DNA of 9,538 bases from CAYLHS01 sp964383535 (lineage in GTDB: Bacteria; Actinomycetota; Acidimicrobiia; Spongiisociales; UBA4744). The DNA is taken from the NCBI GenBank assembly GCA_964383535.1, contig CAYLHS010000078.1, forward strand, positions 1-9,538, given 5' to 3'. The notes under the pieces are model-generated. The model made no database searches and was not told the origin of the DNA. It saw only the letters and a list, made by a program, of their open reading frames with translations. Both the position numbers and the translations under genes were made by a program. Shown one piece after another: positions 1-6,307 of this stretch (positions are counted from its first letter, which is position 1; the number at the start of each line of letters is the position of its first letter).

Positions 1-74
1 CAGGCGGGCTGAACTCATGTTCAGGATACTAAACATGCGTTCACTAGCTCGTCCAATCCGCAGGAAGAGGCCGG

Positions 75-104
75 TTGGTGCAGTGACGGGCAAGCCGGTA
101 ACTT
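75..104 (+). promoter_or_regulatory. Possible tRNA-Ser promoter
   Basis: TTGGTG at 75-80 and TAACTT at 99-104 are separated by 18 bases and lie 23 bases before the mature tRNA. They fit a weak sigma-70-type -35/-10 pair. The match is partial and rests on position as much as on sequence. Confidence 0.3.
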
Positions 105-127
105 GTGCGAGCCGCCGAGGCGGTAGA

Positions 128-714
<587 letters not shown>

Positions 715-801
715 CGGAGAAGACACTACAGGTGGACGTCGCCCGTGCCGCCCTACCGGCAGCCAGTGGCCGGCAACCGGCTCGACCGAGAAACGAGAAC
801 A

Positions 802-840
802 GGAGACCGGCGACTGAGGACTGGCGACTGGGGAGTCTCC
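802..840. repeat. Tandem near-repeat with flanking dyad after the mutase gene
   Basis: Two near-identical 12-base units, GACCGGCGACTG (805-816) and GACTGGCGACTG (819-830), lie 14 bases apart. They are flanked by GGAGAC (802-807) and GTCTCC (835-840), which can pair. The block starts at the mutase stop codon and fills part of the 125-base space before the RDD gene. It may be a degenerate dispersed intergenic repeat or a weak transcript-end hairpin; the 27-base loop makes a classical terminator unlikely. Confidence 0.4.
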
Positions 841-2540
841 TACAGCCCGACGAACGTTGCGGTTTCTTCGGCGATGCGATCGGCGAGATCGACGGCGGTC
901 TGTTCTACCGCGGCGAGGTCCTCGGTGTCGATGTCGGCGCGCAGATCGACGTAGATCTTCAGCTTGGGTTCCGTTCCGCTCGGCCTGATCAGCACCCTGG
1001 CCCGTCCCTCGAGATCGAGCGCGACGAGGGGTGTGGCTGCGAGCCACCGTGGTCGCGTCTCTGCCCCGATCCGATAGTCGACGACACCTGCCACGTCGAA
1101 TCCTCCGAGGGCATTGGGGGTCGATGTCTCGAGTCGTTTCATGGCGGCTGCGATTTCCTCGGCGCCCTCGGAGCCAGGCCGGACGATGCTCTTCTGGGTG
1201 CTCACCCACAGGCCGTGGCGCCGGTAGAGGTCACCGAGCCTGTCAAGTACGGTGCGTCCCTCGGTCGCACAGGCGGAGGCCAGGTCTGCGAACACCACGG
1301 CGGCGCTGATACCGTCCTTGTCCCGAACTGCCCTGCCTACCGAGTAACCGAGCGCCTCCTCATACCCGAACGCGTACAGCCCGACTCCCATTGCCTCCAG
1401 GTCGAGCGCAGCGTTCCAGATCCACTTGAATCCGGTGAGGGTCTGGTCGAAGTGGGCGCCGTAGGCTTTCGCAATTGATTCGAGCATCGGTGAGGAAACG
1501 ATGCTCTCAATCACCATCGGGCGGTCCTGTGACGACCAGCGCTCGAGGAGGTAGTCGGCCAGGAGACACCCGATCTGGTTGCCGGTGAGCTTCACCCACC
1601 CGTCTTCCGATGGCAGGGCCACGGCCAGGCGGTCGGCGTCGGGGTCGTTGGAGAGGATGATGTCCGCACCGCCGCGTTCGGCCAGTCCGATCGCGAGGTC
1701 GAGCGCTCCGGGCTCCTCGGGGTTCGGGAAGTGGGTGGTCGGGAAGTGCCCGTCGGGCTCCACCTGCTCGGGCACGGGGAGCACGTTCAGGTACCCGGCC
1801 TTCTTCATCGCTTCTGCGAAGTACCGCCATCCGACTCCGTGCATCGGTGTGTAGACGATCGTGAGGTTGGGATCGGCGCTGCCGCCTGCCCGCGCCGCCT
1901 CGAGGTCGGAGAGGTACCCGTCGAGAACGGACGGGGGAACAGGCTCGACTCCTGGAGCGTGGAACGGATCGTCGTGCATCGGGACCTCGACCGCCGGACC
2001 CACCGCATCGATGGCCGCTGCGATCTGGCTGTCAATCGGGGGGACGATCTGGACCGCATTGGGGGCATACACCTTGTACCCGTTGTAGTCAGCGGGGTTG
2101 TGGCTGGCCGTGATGATGATCCCTGACCGGGCTCCGAGCACCCGCGCCGCGTAGGCGACGACCGGTGTCGCGACCGGGTCGGTGAAGTAGCGCACCGGGA
2201 TGCCTGCGGCGGCGAGGACGGCGACTGTGTCCTCGAGGAACTGAGGGCTGGAGAGGCGTGCGTCACGGCCGACCACGACGAGACCGAGACCGGTCTCGAG
2301 GAGGTGGTCGGCAACACCTCGCGTGGCGCGGATGATGACGGCACGGTTCATTCGGTTCGAGCCGGCACCAACGATGCCGCGCAGTCCGGCGGTTCCGAAT
2401 TCGAGGGTTCCGTTCATCCGGTCTGCGAGATCTTCGAGGTCTCCGTTGTCGATGGCTGCTTGGAGTTCGGCTCGAGTGGAGGGGTCGGGGTCGCCTGCGA
2501 TCCAGGAGCGTGCGGCTTCGAAGGGATCGGTGCTGGTCAT
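840..2540 (-). CDS. Phosphoglucomutase/phosphomannomutase (phospho-sugar mutase)
   Basis: This complete 566-residue alpha-D-phosphohexomutase moves phosphate between C1 and C6 of glucose or mannose phosphate in the cytoplasm, linking glycolysis to glycogen, trehalose and cell-envelope sugar synthesis. All four family signatures are present in order: the phosphoserine loop TASHNPADYNGYKVY with catalytic Ser146; the metal loop DPDADR (299-304); the sugar-specificity loop GYEEALG (392-398); and the phosphate-binding RPSGTEPK (519-526). The GFKWI segment near 370 and the length match the longer PGM2/ManB-like group rather than the roughly 450-residue AlgC/GlmM type. Substrate preference, glucose or mannose, cannot be read from sequence. 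The ATG at 2540 gives the expected N-terminus. It has no Shine-Dalgarno but follows a TACGCT box by six bases. The gene ends 125 bases before the RDD gene and starts 60 bases after the CopD-like gene. Confidence 0.93.
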   Translation of the reverse strand: MTSTDPFEAARSWIAGDPDPSTRAELQAAIDNGDLEDLADRMNGTLEFGTAGLRGIVGAGSNRMNRAVIIRATRGVADHLLETGLGLVVVGRDARLSSPQFLEDTVAVLAAAGIPVRYFTDPVATPVVAYAARVLGARSGIIITASHNPADYNGYKVYAPNAVQIVPPIDSQIAAAIDAVGPAVEVPMHDDPFHAPGVEPVPPSVLDGYLSDLEAARAGGSADPNLTIVYTPMHGVGWRYFAEAMKKAGYLNVLPVPEQVEPDGHFPTTHFPNPEEPGALDLAIGLAERGGADIILSNDPDADRLAVALPSEDGWVKLTGNQIGCLLADYLLERWSSQDRPMVIESIVSSPMLESIAKAYGAHFDQTLTGFKWIWNAALDLEAMGVGLYAFGYEEALGYSVGRAVRDKDGISAAVVFADLASACATEGRTVLDRLGDLYRRHGLWVSTQKSIVRPGSEGAEEIAAAMKRLETSTPNALGGFDVAGVVDYRIGAETRPRWLAATPLVALDLEGRARVLIRPSGTEPKLKIYVDLRADIDTEDLAAVEQTAVDLADRIAEETATFVGL

Positions 2541-2552
2541 TTGGGTAGCGTA
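2541..2552 (-). promoter_or_regulatory. Possible leaderless promoter of the mutase gene
   Basis: On the minus strand TACGCT (2552-2547) fits the actinobacterial TANNNT -10 consensus and is followed by ACCCAA and then the ATG. Transcription would start at or next to the A of the start codon. No Shine-Dalgarno is present, as expected for a leaderless mRNA. No good -35 is visible, so the call rests on the -10 and its spacing. Confidence 0.35.
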
Positions 2553-2600
2553 CCCAGCCGTTGTCCCTCACGTTCCCGTGACGCTGTGCGGAGGGGGTTC

Positions 2601-3062
2601 CTAGCCACCGTGGGCGGCGTAGGACATCAGGACTACGACTGTCACGAGGACCCCGAGGCCGACGCGCGGGGCGAGGCGAAGAAGGCGCAGGGTTGCGGCG
2701 TCGATGCCGTCCGCCCCTTTGACGATCGGGAGGAGCCGGTGCTCGGCGAAGAAGTGAAAGCCGGTCAACGCTATGCCGAGCACCGCTCCAATCAGGATCG
2801 ACCATCCCCAGCGGGTCGACACGAGCGGTGCAAGGTCGAAACGCCATCCGACCTTCTCGAGGTAGAGGAGAACCCCGGCGGCGATCACGGTCACGGAGAG
2901 GACCGAGGCAACGCGAAACACCCTGGGGAAGACGAGCTGAGCGAACCTGTTTTGCTCCAGCCCTTCGAGCTTGTGGAGTGACGGGACGAGGACGAACACG
3001 ACGGCGACGACCGTCCCGAGCCAGGCCGTGCCGGCGATGATGTGCACCCAGCGAATGATCAT
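2601..3062 (-). CDS. CopD-like four-helix membrane protein
   Basis: The 153-residue hydrophobic protein has four predicted membrane segments, near residues 5-27, 48-68, 85-104 and 131-150. The opening RWVHIIAGTAWLG, with a histidine inside the first helix, is typical of the CopD/DUF2269-like group of small inner-membrane proteins, some of which are linked to copper uptake or haem. Further histidines at 103 and 108 (GFHFFAEH) and 151 near the last helix could bind a metal or haem. No transport function is proven by the sequence. The ATG at 3062 has no Shine-Dalgarno, and a 24-bp dyad sits 10-33 bases upstream, so expression is probably repressor-controlled. The next gene downstream on the same strand is the sugar mutase, 60 bases away and apparently with its own promoter. 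Confidence 0.65.
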   Translation of the reverse strand: MIIRWVHIIAGTAWLGTVVAVVFVLVPSLHKLEGLEQNRFAQLVFPRVFRVASVLSVTVIAAGVLLYLEKVGWRFDLAPLVSTRWGWSILIGAVLGIALTGFHFFAEHRLLPIVKGADGIDAATLRLLRLAPRVGLGVLVTVVVLMSYAAHGG

Positions 3063-3071
3063 GAAGAGGGT

Positions 3072-3095
3072 TTTACCCTACACGCGTAGTGTAAA
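3072..3095. promoter_or_regulatory. TetR-type dyad operator upstream of the CopD-like gene
   Basis: This is a 24-bp inverted repeat with its centre between 3083 and 3084. Ten of twelve base pairs match; only 3077/3090 and 3082/3085 break it. Its half-site is TTTACCCTACAC on the left and GCGTAGTGTAAA on the right. Length and symmetry are typical of TetR/AcrR operators. It lies immediately upstream of the minus-strand CopD-like gene and would cover its promoter. No intact TetR gene is in the window; only a truncated one at 4021-4380. Confidence 0.55.
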
Positions 3096-3124
3096 CATGA
3101 CGAGATGGCAGGCGCTCGATCATC

Positions 3125-3313
3125 GTGATGCCTCGCGTCCTCCCAGCAGCGGTCTTCGGGTCCTTCCAGTACCTTGCCGGTGGAACCTGCCGGCTGACCG
3201 GTTCCCTCACCGACGGATTCGTGATCGTCGACAGCCAGGACGATCAGCCGATCACCCTGGTACTCGACGGTGTCGACATCACCAGCTGCACAGGACCGGA
3301 GCCGCCGGGGTAG
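3125..3313 (+). pseudogene. Fragment of a carbohydrate-binding DUF4353/Cthe_2159-like protein
   Basis: The 62-codon frame contains GGTCRLTGSLTDGFVIVDSQ followed by DDQPITLVLDGVDITSCTG. This is the first beta-helix turn of the DUF4353 (Cthe_2159-like) carbohydrate/calcium-binding domain, whose members normally have several hundred residues, a signal peptide and many more such turns. Here the frame ends at a TAG just after the first turn, and the expected continuation is absent before the convergent cyclase gene. There is no signal peptide: the upstream frame hits a TGA at 3098-3100, and the first codons (from GTG 3125) are unrelated. I read it as a decayed remnant truncated at both ends. Recognition rests on the motif alone. 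Confidence 0.5.
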
Positions 3314-3338
3314 GGGGGGCCGTCTTCACCAAGTTCGC

Positions 3339-3992
3339 CTACTCGACGATCGCGAACGCTCTCACCGGGAACGTGCCGAACTCACGAACCTTGGGGGGTA
3401 CGGCGAAGAAGCGGAACTCGGCGCCGACGAGAGACTCCAGGCCCGTCAGGTGCTCGACGATCGGGATGCCTGCACGCAGGAGGGCGGTGTGTACGGTGCG
3501 CGCTCCGGTGCGGGTGTCGTCGATGTTGACCGAGTCGATCCCGACAAGGGCTGCCCCGCCGCCGATCAGGGCCTCGGCAGTCGCGCCGGCGAGGAAGGGA
3601 TGTGACGGCTCTCCGTAGCGGTCGGTACCCCAGTGGCGGGCCCAACCGGTGCAGAAGAGCACGGCCTTGCCTTCGAGGTTGATGCCGGCCATGAGGTTGG
3701 GAGGGATGGCTTGTTGATCCGAGCGGACACACACCCCGGGAAGATCGGCAACACGGGAGAGGTCGAGGTCGGCGAGGTCGTACCCGTCTTCGAAGCGGTG
3801 GAACGGCGTGTCAAGGTAAGTTCCGGTGTTGGCGACCATCTCGATGGTCCCGATGTGGAACTCGGTACCGGAGCTGTAGTGATCGCGTGAATCGACCCGG
3901 CTGAGGTGCGTTCCGATGCGAGGCCCTGGCAGTCCCGGATAGGTGATCATCCCGTTCTCGATTGTGTGTGAGCAGTCGATGAGCAGCGCCAT
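3339..3992 (-). CDS. Cyclase-family (kynurenine-formamidase-like) metal hydrolase
   Basis: The 217-residue protein belongs to the cyclase/KynB-like fold, metal-dependent hydrolases that open or close amide or ester bonds, such as N-formylkynurenine. Landmarks are DCSHTIENGMITYPG at 6-20, the metal-site region NTGTYLDTPFH at 55-65, HPFLAGATAEALI at 131-143, GIDSVNIDD at 151-159 and HTALLRAGIPIVEHLTGLESL at 168-188. In KynB the metal motif reads HxGTHxDxPxH; here the first and second His are Asn55 and Tyr59, while Asp61 and His65 remain. The substrate is therefore uncertain and kynurenine formamidase activity should not be assumed. The ATG at 3992 has an AGGGTGATT ribosome-binding site a few bases upstream. 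The gene follows a TetR remnant by 28 bases on the same strand, so it may once have been in that regulator's operon. Confidence 0.85.
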   Translation of the reverse strand: MALLIDCSHTIENGMITYPGLPGPRIGTHLSRVDSRDHYSSGTEFHIGTIEMVANTGTYLDTPFHRFEDGYDLADLDLSRVADLPGVCVRSDQQAIPPNLMAGINLEGKAVLFCTGWARHWGTDRYGEPSHPFLAGATAEALIGGGAALVGIDSVNIDDTRTGARTVHTALLRAGIPIVEHLTGLESLVGAEFRFFAVPPKVREFGTFPVRAFAIVE

Positions 3993-4020
3993 GGAATCAC
4001 CCTAGGGCTGTGCCCGGGTG

Positions 4021-4380
4021 CTAGGGGGCCAGGCCCGCGACGATCGCATCCTGTTGGGACTCGGCGATCCGGGTGGCGAGTTCGTCGGGCGCACCCCCGG
4101 TCGAGGCCCAGAGCGCCGCGATGCCGTGGACGGCGCTCCATAGAGCGATGGCAACGGTGAAGGGGTCGCCGCGACGAAACTGCCCAGCGTCCATGGCCGC
4201 CGAAACGTCACTGATCAGATCGCGCAAGCCCTCACCGGGCTGGGTGGTGTCGGTCGGAGGCCGGCCGGGGAGGGGTCGCCCGAGGAACAGGACCCGAAAC
4301 AGCGTCGGTCGGGCGAGTGAGAAGTCGAGGTACGAGCGGCCCCGGAGTCGGATCCTTCGGAGAGGGTCGGGTTCGCCTTC
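4021..4380 (-). pseudogene. TetR-family regulator remnant lacking its DNA-binding domain
   Basis: The frame encodes a TetR ligand-binding C-terminal half: DPLRRIRLRGRSYLDFSLAR, PTLFRVLFLGRP, and the hallmark FTVAIALWSAVHGIAALWAS, ending QQDAIVAGLAP and a TAG at 4021. The N-terminal helix-turn-helix of about 50 residues that a TetR protein needs is absent. The same frame stays open back to a stop at 4516-4518, but from 4515 to 4228 it contains no ATG, GTG or TTG. The only available start, TTG 4227, would begin inside the ligand domain. The upstream residues and the other two minus-strand frames show no HTH before the tRNA-Arg. I infer a 5'-truncated pseudogene, with the missing part lost by deletion. 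It sits 28 bases upstream of the cyclase gene, its likely former operon partner. Confidence 0.7.
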
Positions 4381-4555
4381 GATAGCCCGATCCTGACTGG
4401 AGAGAGCGAAGGGCGGTTCTGGCTCCGGATCGTTAGGGCGTGAAGACCTAGCGACCGGGTAGGAATGGCCGACCCGGCGCGAGCGTTGGTGGTGAGGTTG
4501 GCGCGATCTCGCCCGCTAGCGTTCATTCCTGGCACGTGCGATACTCGCGGTCCCT

Positions 4556-4633
4556 GCGCCCGTAGCTCAATTTGGACAGAGCGTCTGACTACGGATCAGA
4601 AGGTTGGGGGTTCGAGTCCCTCCGGGCGTGCCA
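4556..4633 (+). tRNA. tRNA-Arg(ACG)
   Basis: A complete cloverleaf is visible. The acceptor arm GCGCCCG (4556-4562) pairs with CGGGCGT (4623-4629), ending in a G-T wobble. The D stem is GCTC/GAGC. The anticodon stem TCTGA/TCAGA (4584-4588/4596-4600) carries anticodon ACG at 4591-4593, which reads CGN arginine codons after A-to-I editing. The T stem encloses TTCGAGT (4611-4617). Discriminator G4630 is followed by an encoded CCA (4631-4633). GATACT at 4540-4545 is a possible -10 box. An integrase gene lies 30 bases downstream and points toward the tRNA, the classic layout of an element integrated in a tRNA 3' end. Confidence 0.97.
4606..4633 (+). other. Predicted attachment site in the tRNA-Arg 3' end
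   Basis: Tyrosine-recombinase elements often use the T arm to CCA of a tRNA as the crossover core and leave an intact tRNA at one end. The integrase stop lies 30 bases from this 3' end, which makes it the likely left attachment site. The exact core cannot be fixed because no second copy of this segment occurs in the window. Confidence 0.5.
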
Positions 4634-4634
4634 C

Positions 4635-4662
4635 CGAATCCCCTGTGTTTACAGGGGATTCG
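4635..4662. terminator. Perfect 12-bp hairpin between tRNA-Arg and integrase
   Basis: CGAATCCCCTGT (4635-4646) and ACAGGGGATTCG (4651-4662) pair perfectly around a GTTT loop. It starts two bases after the tRNA CCA and ends one base before the integrase stop codon at 4664. It can end transcription from both sides. There is no T-run on either strand, as is common for hairpin terminators in high-GC actinobacteria. It may also belong to the attachment region. Confidence 0.6.
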
Positions 4663-4663
4663 C

Positions 4664-5796
4664 CTATTCGGCCCTGAGTGCAACGACCTCTTGTCCGTAT
4701 TTGGTCCGTATTTGGTCCGCGAGAGCTCGGCTCCGCACCCCATCCAAGGCGACCGCCAGGGTTTCCATGTCAGACGGAAGTAGGTGCCCGTAGCGGTCCA
4801 TCGTCACCGAAATGGATGAGTGCCCGAGGTGGACCTGGACGGCCTTCGGATGCGCGCCTTGGGCAATAAGCAGGGACGCGCACGTGTGCCTCAAGTCGTG
4901 AATCCGTAGCCCATCGTGGAGCCCTGCCGCGGCAACCGCCTCGTACCAGACCTGGCGTCGGAAGTTCGAGTTACGGAGCGGTTGTCCTTGGGGCGACGTG
5001 AAGACCAGTGCGTCTGGATGGACCTCAACCTGATGCTCGAGGTGCTCGGCCAATAGGTCACGGAGGAAGCTCGGAACCACGACAACACGGTTGCGGTATG
5101 TTTTCGTGGGGCCGAAGTGGATCTTGCCCCGCGCCTCCGACAAAGACTCGGCTACCTCGATGCGTGATCGGAGCAACTGACACCGCTTGCGACGTAGTGC
5201 GGCCGCCTCTCCCCATCGGAGTCCGCCATAGGCGAGTAGATAAACGAGCGTGGCGTAGGGCTCTCGGATCTCGAGTGCAAGACGCTCAACCTCCTCCGCC
5301 GACAAGAAGAGCATCTCAGGATCGGGCTGGCGGGCGACTTTCACCCCAGTTGCAGGGTTGACGACCAGGTAACCGGCTTCGACGGCGAGCTGGAGCATGC
5401 TGTTGAGCACCTGCCGAGCCTGTCGCACCCCGGAGTGACCGAGGCCTGAGGCCTGGAGATCGGCTACCCACTCCTCGACCGCCATACGGTCGACGTGTCG
5501 GAGTTCGAAATCTCCGAAGGTAGGTAGAACATGAGCGTGCAGGTTGGACTCGTAGCCAGCCAGGGTTTTCGGTTTGAGGTGGGCNNNNNNNNNNGATCGG
5601 ACCACTCGGCAACCGAAGTCTTGGAAAGGCGGGGGTCTGTCCACGCACCTCTCAGCTTGTCGGCCTCTACGGTAATGGCGAACCGTTCGGCGTCAGTCTT
5701 CCGCAGGAAGCTCCGGGCTCGTTCTCGACCTGTTGGGTCTCGGTATCGCACCTGCCACGGCCGGCGCCTTTCGGGTCTGCGTTGAATGTGCGCCAT
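4664..5796 (-). CDS. int: Tyrosine recombinase/integrase (interrupted by assembly gap)
   Basis: The protein cuts and rejoins the element at its attachment sites. From ATG 5796 it reads MAHIQRRPERRRPWQVRYRD, an arm-site DNA-binding domain (residues 1-67 to the gap). After the Ns come the core-binding domain (HLKPKTLAGYESNLHAHVLP) and the catalytic domain. All catalytic residues are visible: Arg in YGGLRWGEA, Lys in TKTYRNR, His and Arg in HDLRHT, His in HLGHSS and the nucleophile Tyr in MDRYGHLLP. The start is fixed by a strong AAGGAGG seven bases upstream. The reading frame changes across the ten Ns at 5585-5594. Because no other damage is seen and both halves align with one protein, I treat this as a placeholder gap of wrong length, not a true frameshift. 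The excisionase-like gene is upstream on the same strand, 93 bases away, in a likely operon. Confidence 0.93.
5585..5594. other. Assembly gap (10 N) inside the integrase gene
   Basis: Ten undetermined bases follow codon GAT of the N-terminal part and precede GCC of the core-binding part. One known base plus ten Ns makes eleven, which breaks the frame, so the true number of missing bases must be two more than a multiple of three if the gene is intact. Comparison with the usual spacing before LKPKT in such integrases suggests about six residues are missing, which is inference. Confidence 0.95.
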
Positions 5797-5803
5797 TCTC
5801 GTG

Positions 5804-5810
5804 CCTCCTT
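5804..5810 (-). promoter_or_regulatory. Ribosome-binding site of the integrase
   Basis: AAGGAGG on the minus strand lies seven bases before ATG 5796. It is nearly the full anti-16S complement and decides this start over the upstream in-frame codons near 5829. Confidence 0.85.
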
Positions 5811-5889
5811 CCTGGTCCCTGCCAATCAAAGCGCATTTGTCACGCCCGCGCCGTTGCTAGGTGTGCTCGCAACCGGACGCCGCCTTCCG

Positions 5890-6081
5890 TCAACGTACTC
5901 TTTGTAGGAGCCGGCCCTTGATCCACTGATCGATGTCGCTCTTGCGGTAGCGGAGGTGCCGGCCGGCTCGGAAGCCGGGGGGTCCTTCTCCCCGGTGGCG
6001 CCAGGCGTAGATGGTTGCGATGGGTACTTCGAGGTAGTCGGCGAGTTGTTGGGCTGAGAGCAGCGGTTCGAGGTTGTTCAT
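5890..6081 (-). CDS. Excisionase-like helix-turn-helix protein
   Basis: The 63-residue protein is a single HTH_17/MerR-like domain: LLSAQQLADYLEVPIATIYA holds the helix-turn-helix, and FRAGRHLRYRKSDIDQWI is the typical wing ending in the IDQWI helix. Small proteins of this type next to tyrosine integrases act as excisionases (Xis) or recombination directionality factors: they bind DNA repeats at the attachment site, bend it, favour excision and often repress their own promoter. It sits directly upstream of the integrase on the same strand. The ATG at 6081 has only a poor GGGGA ahead of it. A likely promoter lies at 6104-6132, and 8-bp direct repeats within it could be its own binding sites. 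Excisionase is inferred from context; a plain transcription regulator remains possible. Confidence 0.85.
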   Translation of the reverse strand: MNNLEPLLSAQQLADYLEVPIATIYAWRHRGEGPPGFRAGRHLRYRKSDIDQWIKGRLLQRVR

Positions 6082-6103
6082 TCCCCGACTTTGGGTTGGG
6101 ACC

Positions 6104-6132
6104 CTGTTATTTCGATGTTATTTGAGTGTCAG
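6104..6132 (-). promoter_or_regulatory. Promoter of the excisionase-integrase operon
   Basis: On the minus strand CTGACA (6132-6127) matches five of six bases of the -35 consensus and is followed after exactly 17 bases by TAACAG (6109-6104), a partial -10. Transcription would start about 16 bases before the excisionase ATG. The -35 lies within the 20-bp inverted-repeat arm and the -10 within the direct repeats, so binding proteins would compete with polymerase. Confidence 0.45.
6105..6123. repeat. 8-bp direct repeats spaced one helical turn
   Basis: TGTTATTT occurs at 6105-6112 and again at 6116-6123, separated by CGA, a period of 11 bases. Same-face direct repeats are typical binding sites for excisionase-type HTH proteins, and these overlap the spacer and -10 of the excisionase promoter. 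Autoregulation by the neighbouring HTH protein is the simplest reading. Confidence 0.55.
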
Positions 6133-6275
6133 CAGCCCTTTCATTCGGATTCTATTTCGGTTGTTTCCCCTGCTCAAAGTGCCTTGTTGGAAATATCCGA
6201 GATCGGTGCAAAACGGTTCGTTCTGGGGGTGTCGGCAGTCGAGTTGGAGGGTTCCTGACAGGGCTACTGACACTC
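6124..6275. repeat. 20-bp inverted repeat spanning the control region
   Basis: GAGTGTCAGCAGCCCTTTCA (6124-6143) is matched in reverse complement by TGACAGGGCTACTGACACTC (6256-6275), with 18 of 20 positions identical and 112 bases between the arms. Each arm carries CTGACA pointing outward, leftward toward the excisionase and rightward toward the relaxase. The right arm overlaps the oriT-like hairpin. Confidence 0.65.
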
Positions 6276-6304
6276 TGCTGAAAGGGTGGTGGTGTCTAGT
6301 AGCC
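6262..6304 (+). other. Candidate origin of transfer (oriT) with nick site
   Basis: A hairpin CACTCT-GCTGAA-AGGGTG (6271-6288, one T-G wobble) is followed after four bases by TGTCTAGTAGCC (6293-6304). The R388 oriT, nicked by the MobF relaxase TrwC, has a hairpin with a GAAA loop followed by TGTCT/ATAGCCC; here GAAAGG, a TG-rich spacer, TGTCTA and TAGCC occur in the same order with one extra G. By analogy the nick would fall between T6297 and A6298. A longer arm, GGCTACTGACA (6262-6272), also pairs with TGTCTAGTAGCC leaving one bulged T. The site lies 330 bases upstream of a MobF relaxase gene. The R388 comparison is from memory, not from an alignment run. Confidence 0.55.
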
Positions 6305-6307
6305 GAC

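Noticed and set aside
715..1209. The RDD reading frame stays open upstream to 1209, suggesting a 336-residue protein.
   Set aside because: The extra part is Arg-rich and mostly overlaps the mutase gene in another frame; the RDD domain begins at 714.
3098..3330. TetR DNA-binding domain displaced to the region beside the operator.
   Set aside because: The frames here show a DUF4353-like beta-helix turn, not a helix-turn-helix.
6074..6307. Plus-strand frame from 6074 that continues into the possible small gene.
   Set aside because: It runs across the excisionase promoter, repeats and candidate oriT, and the translation has no coding character.
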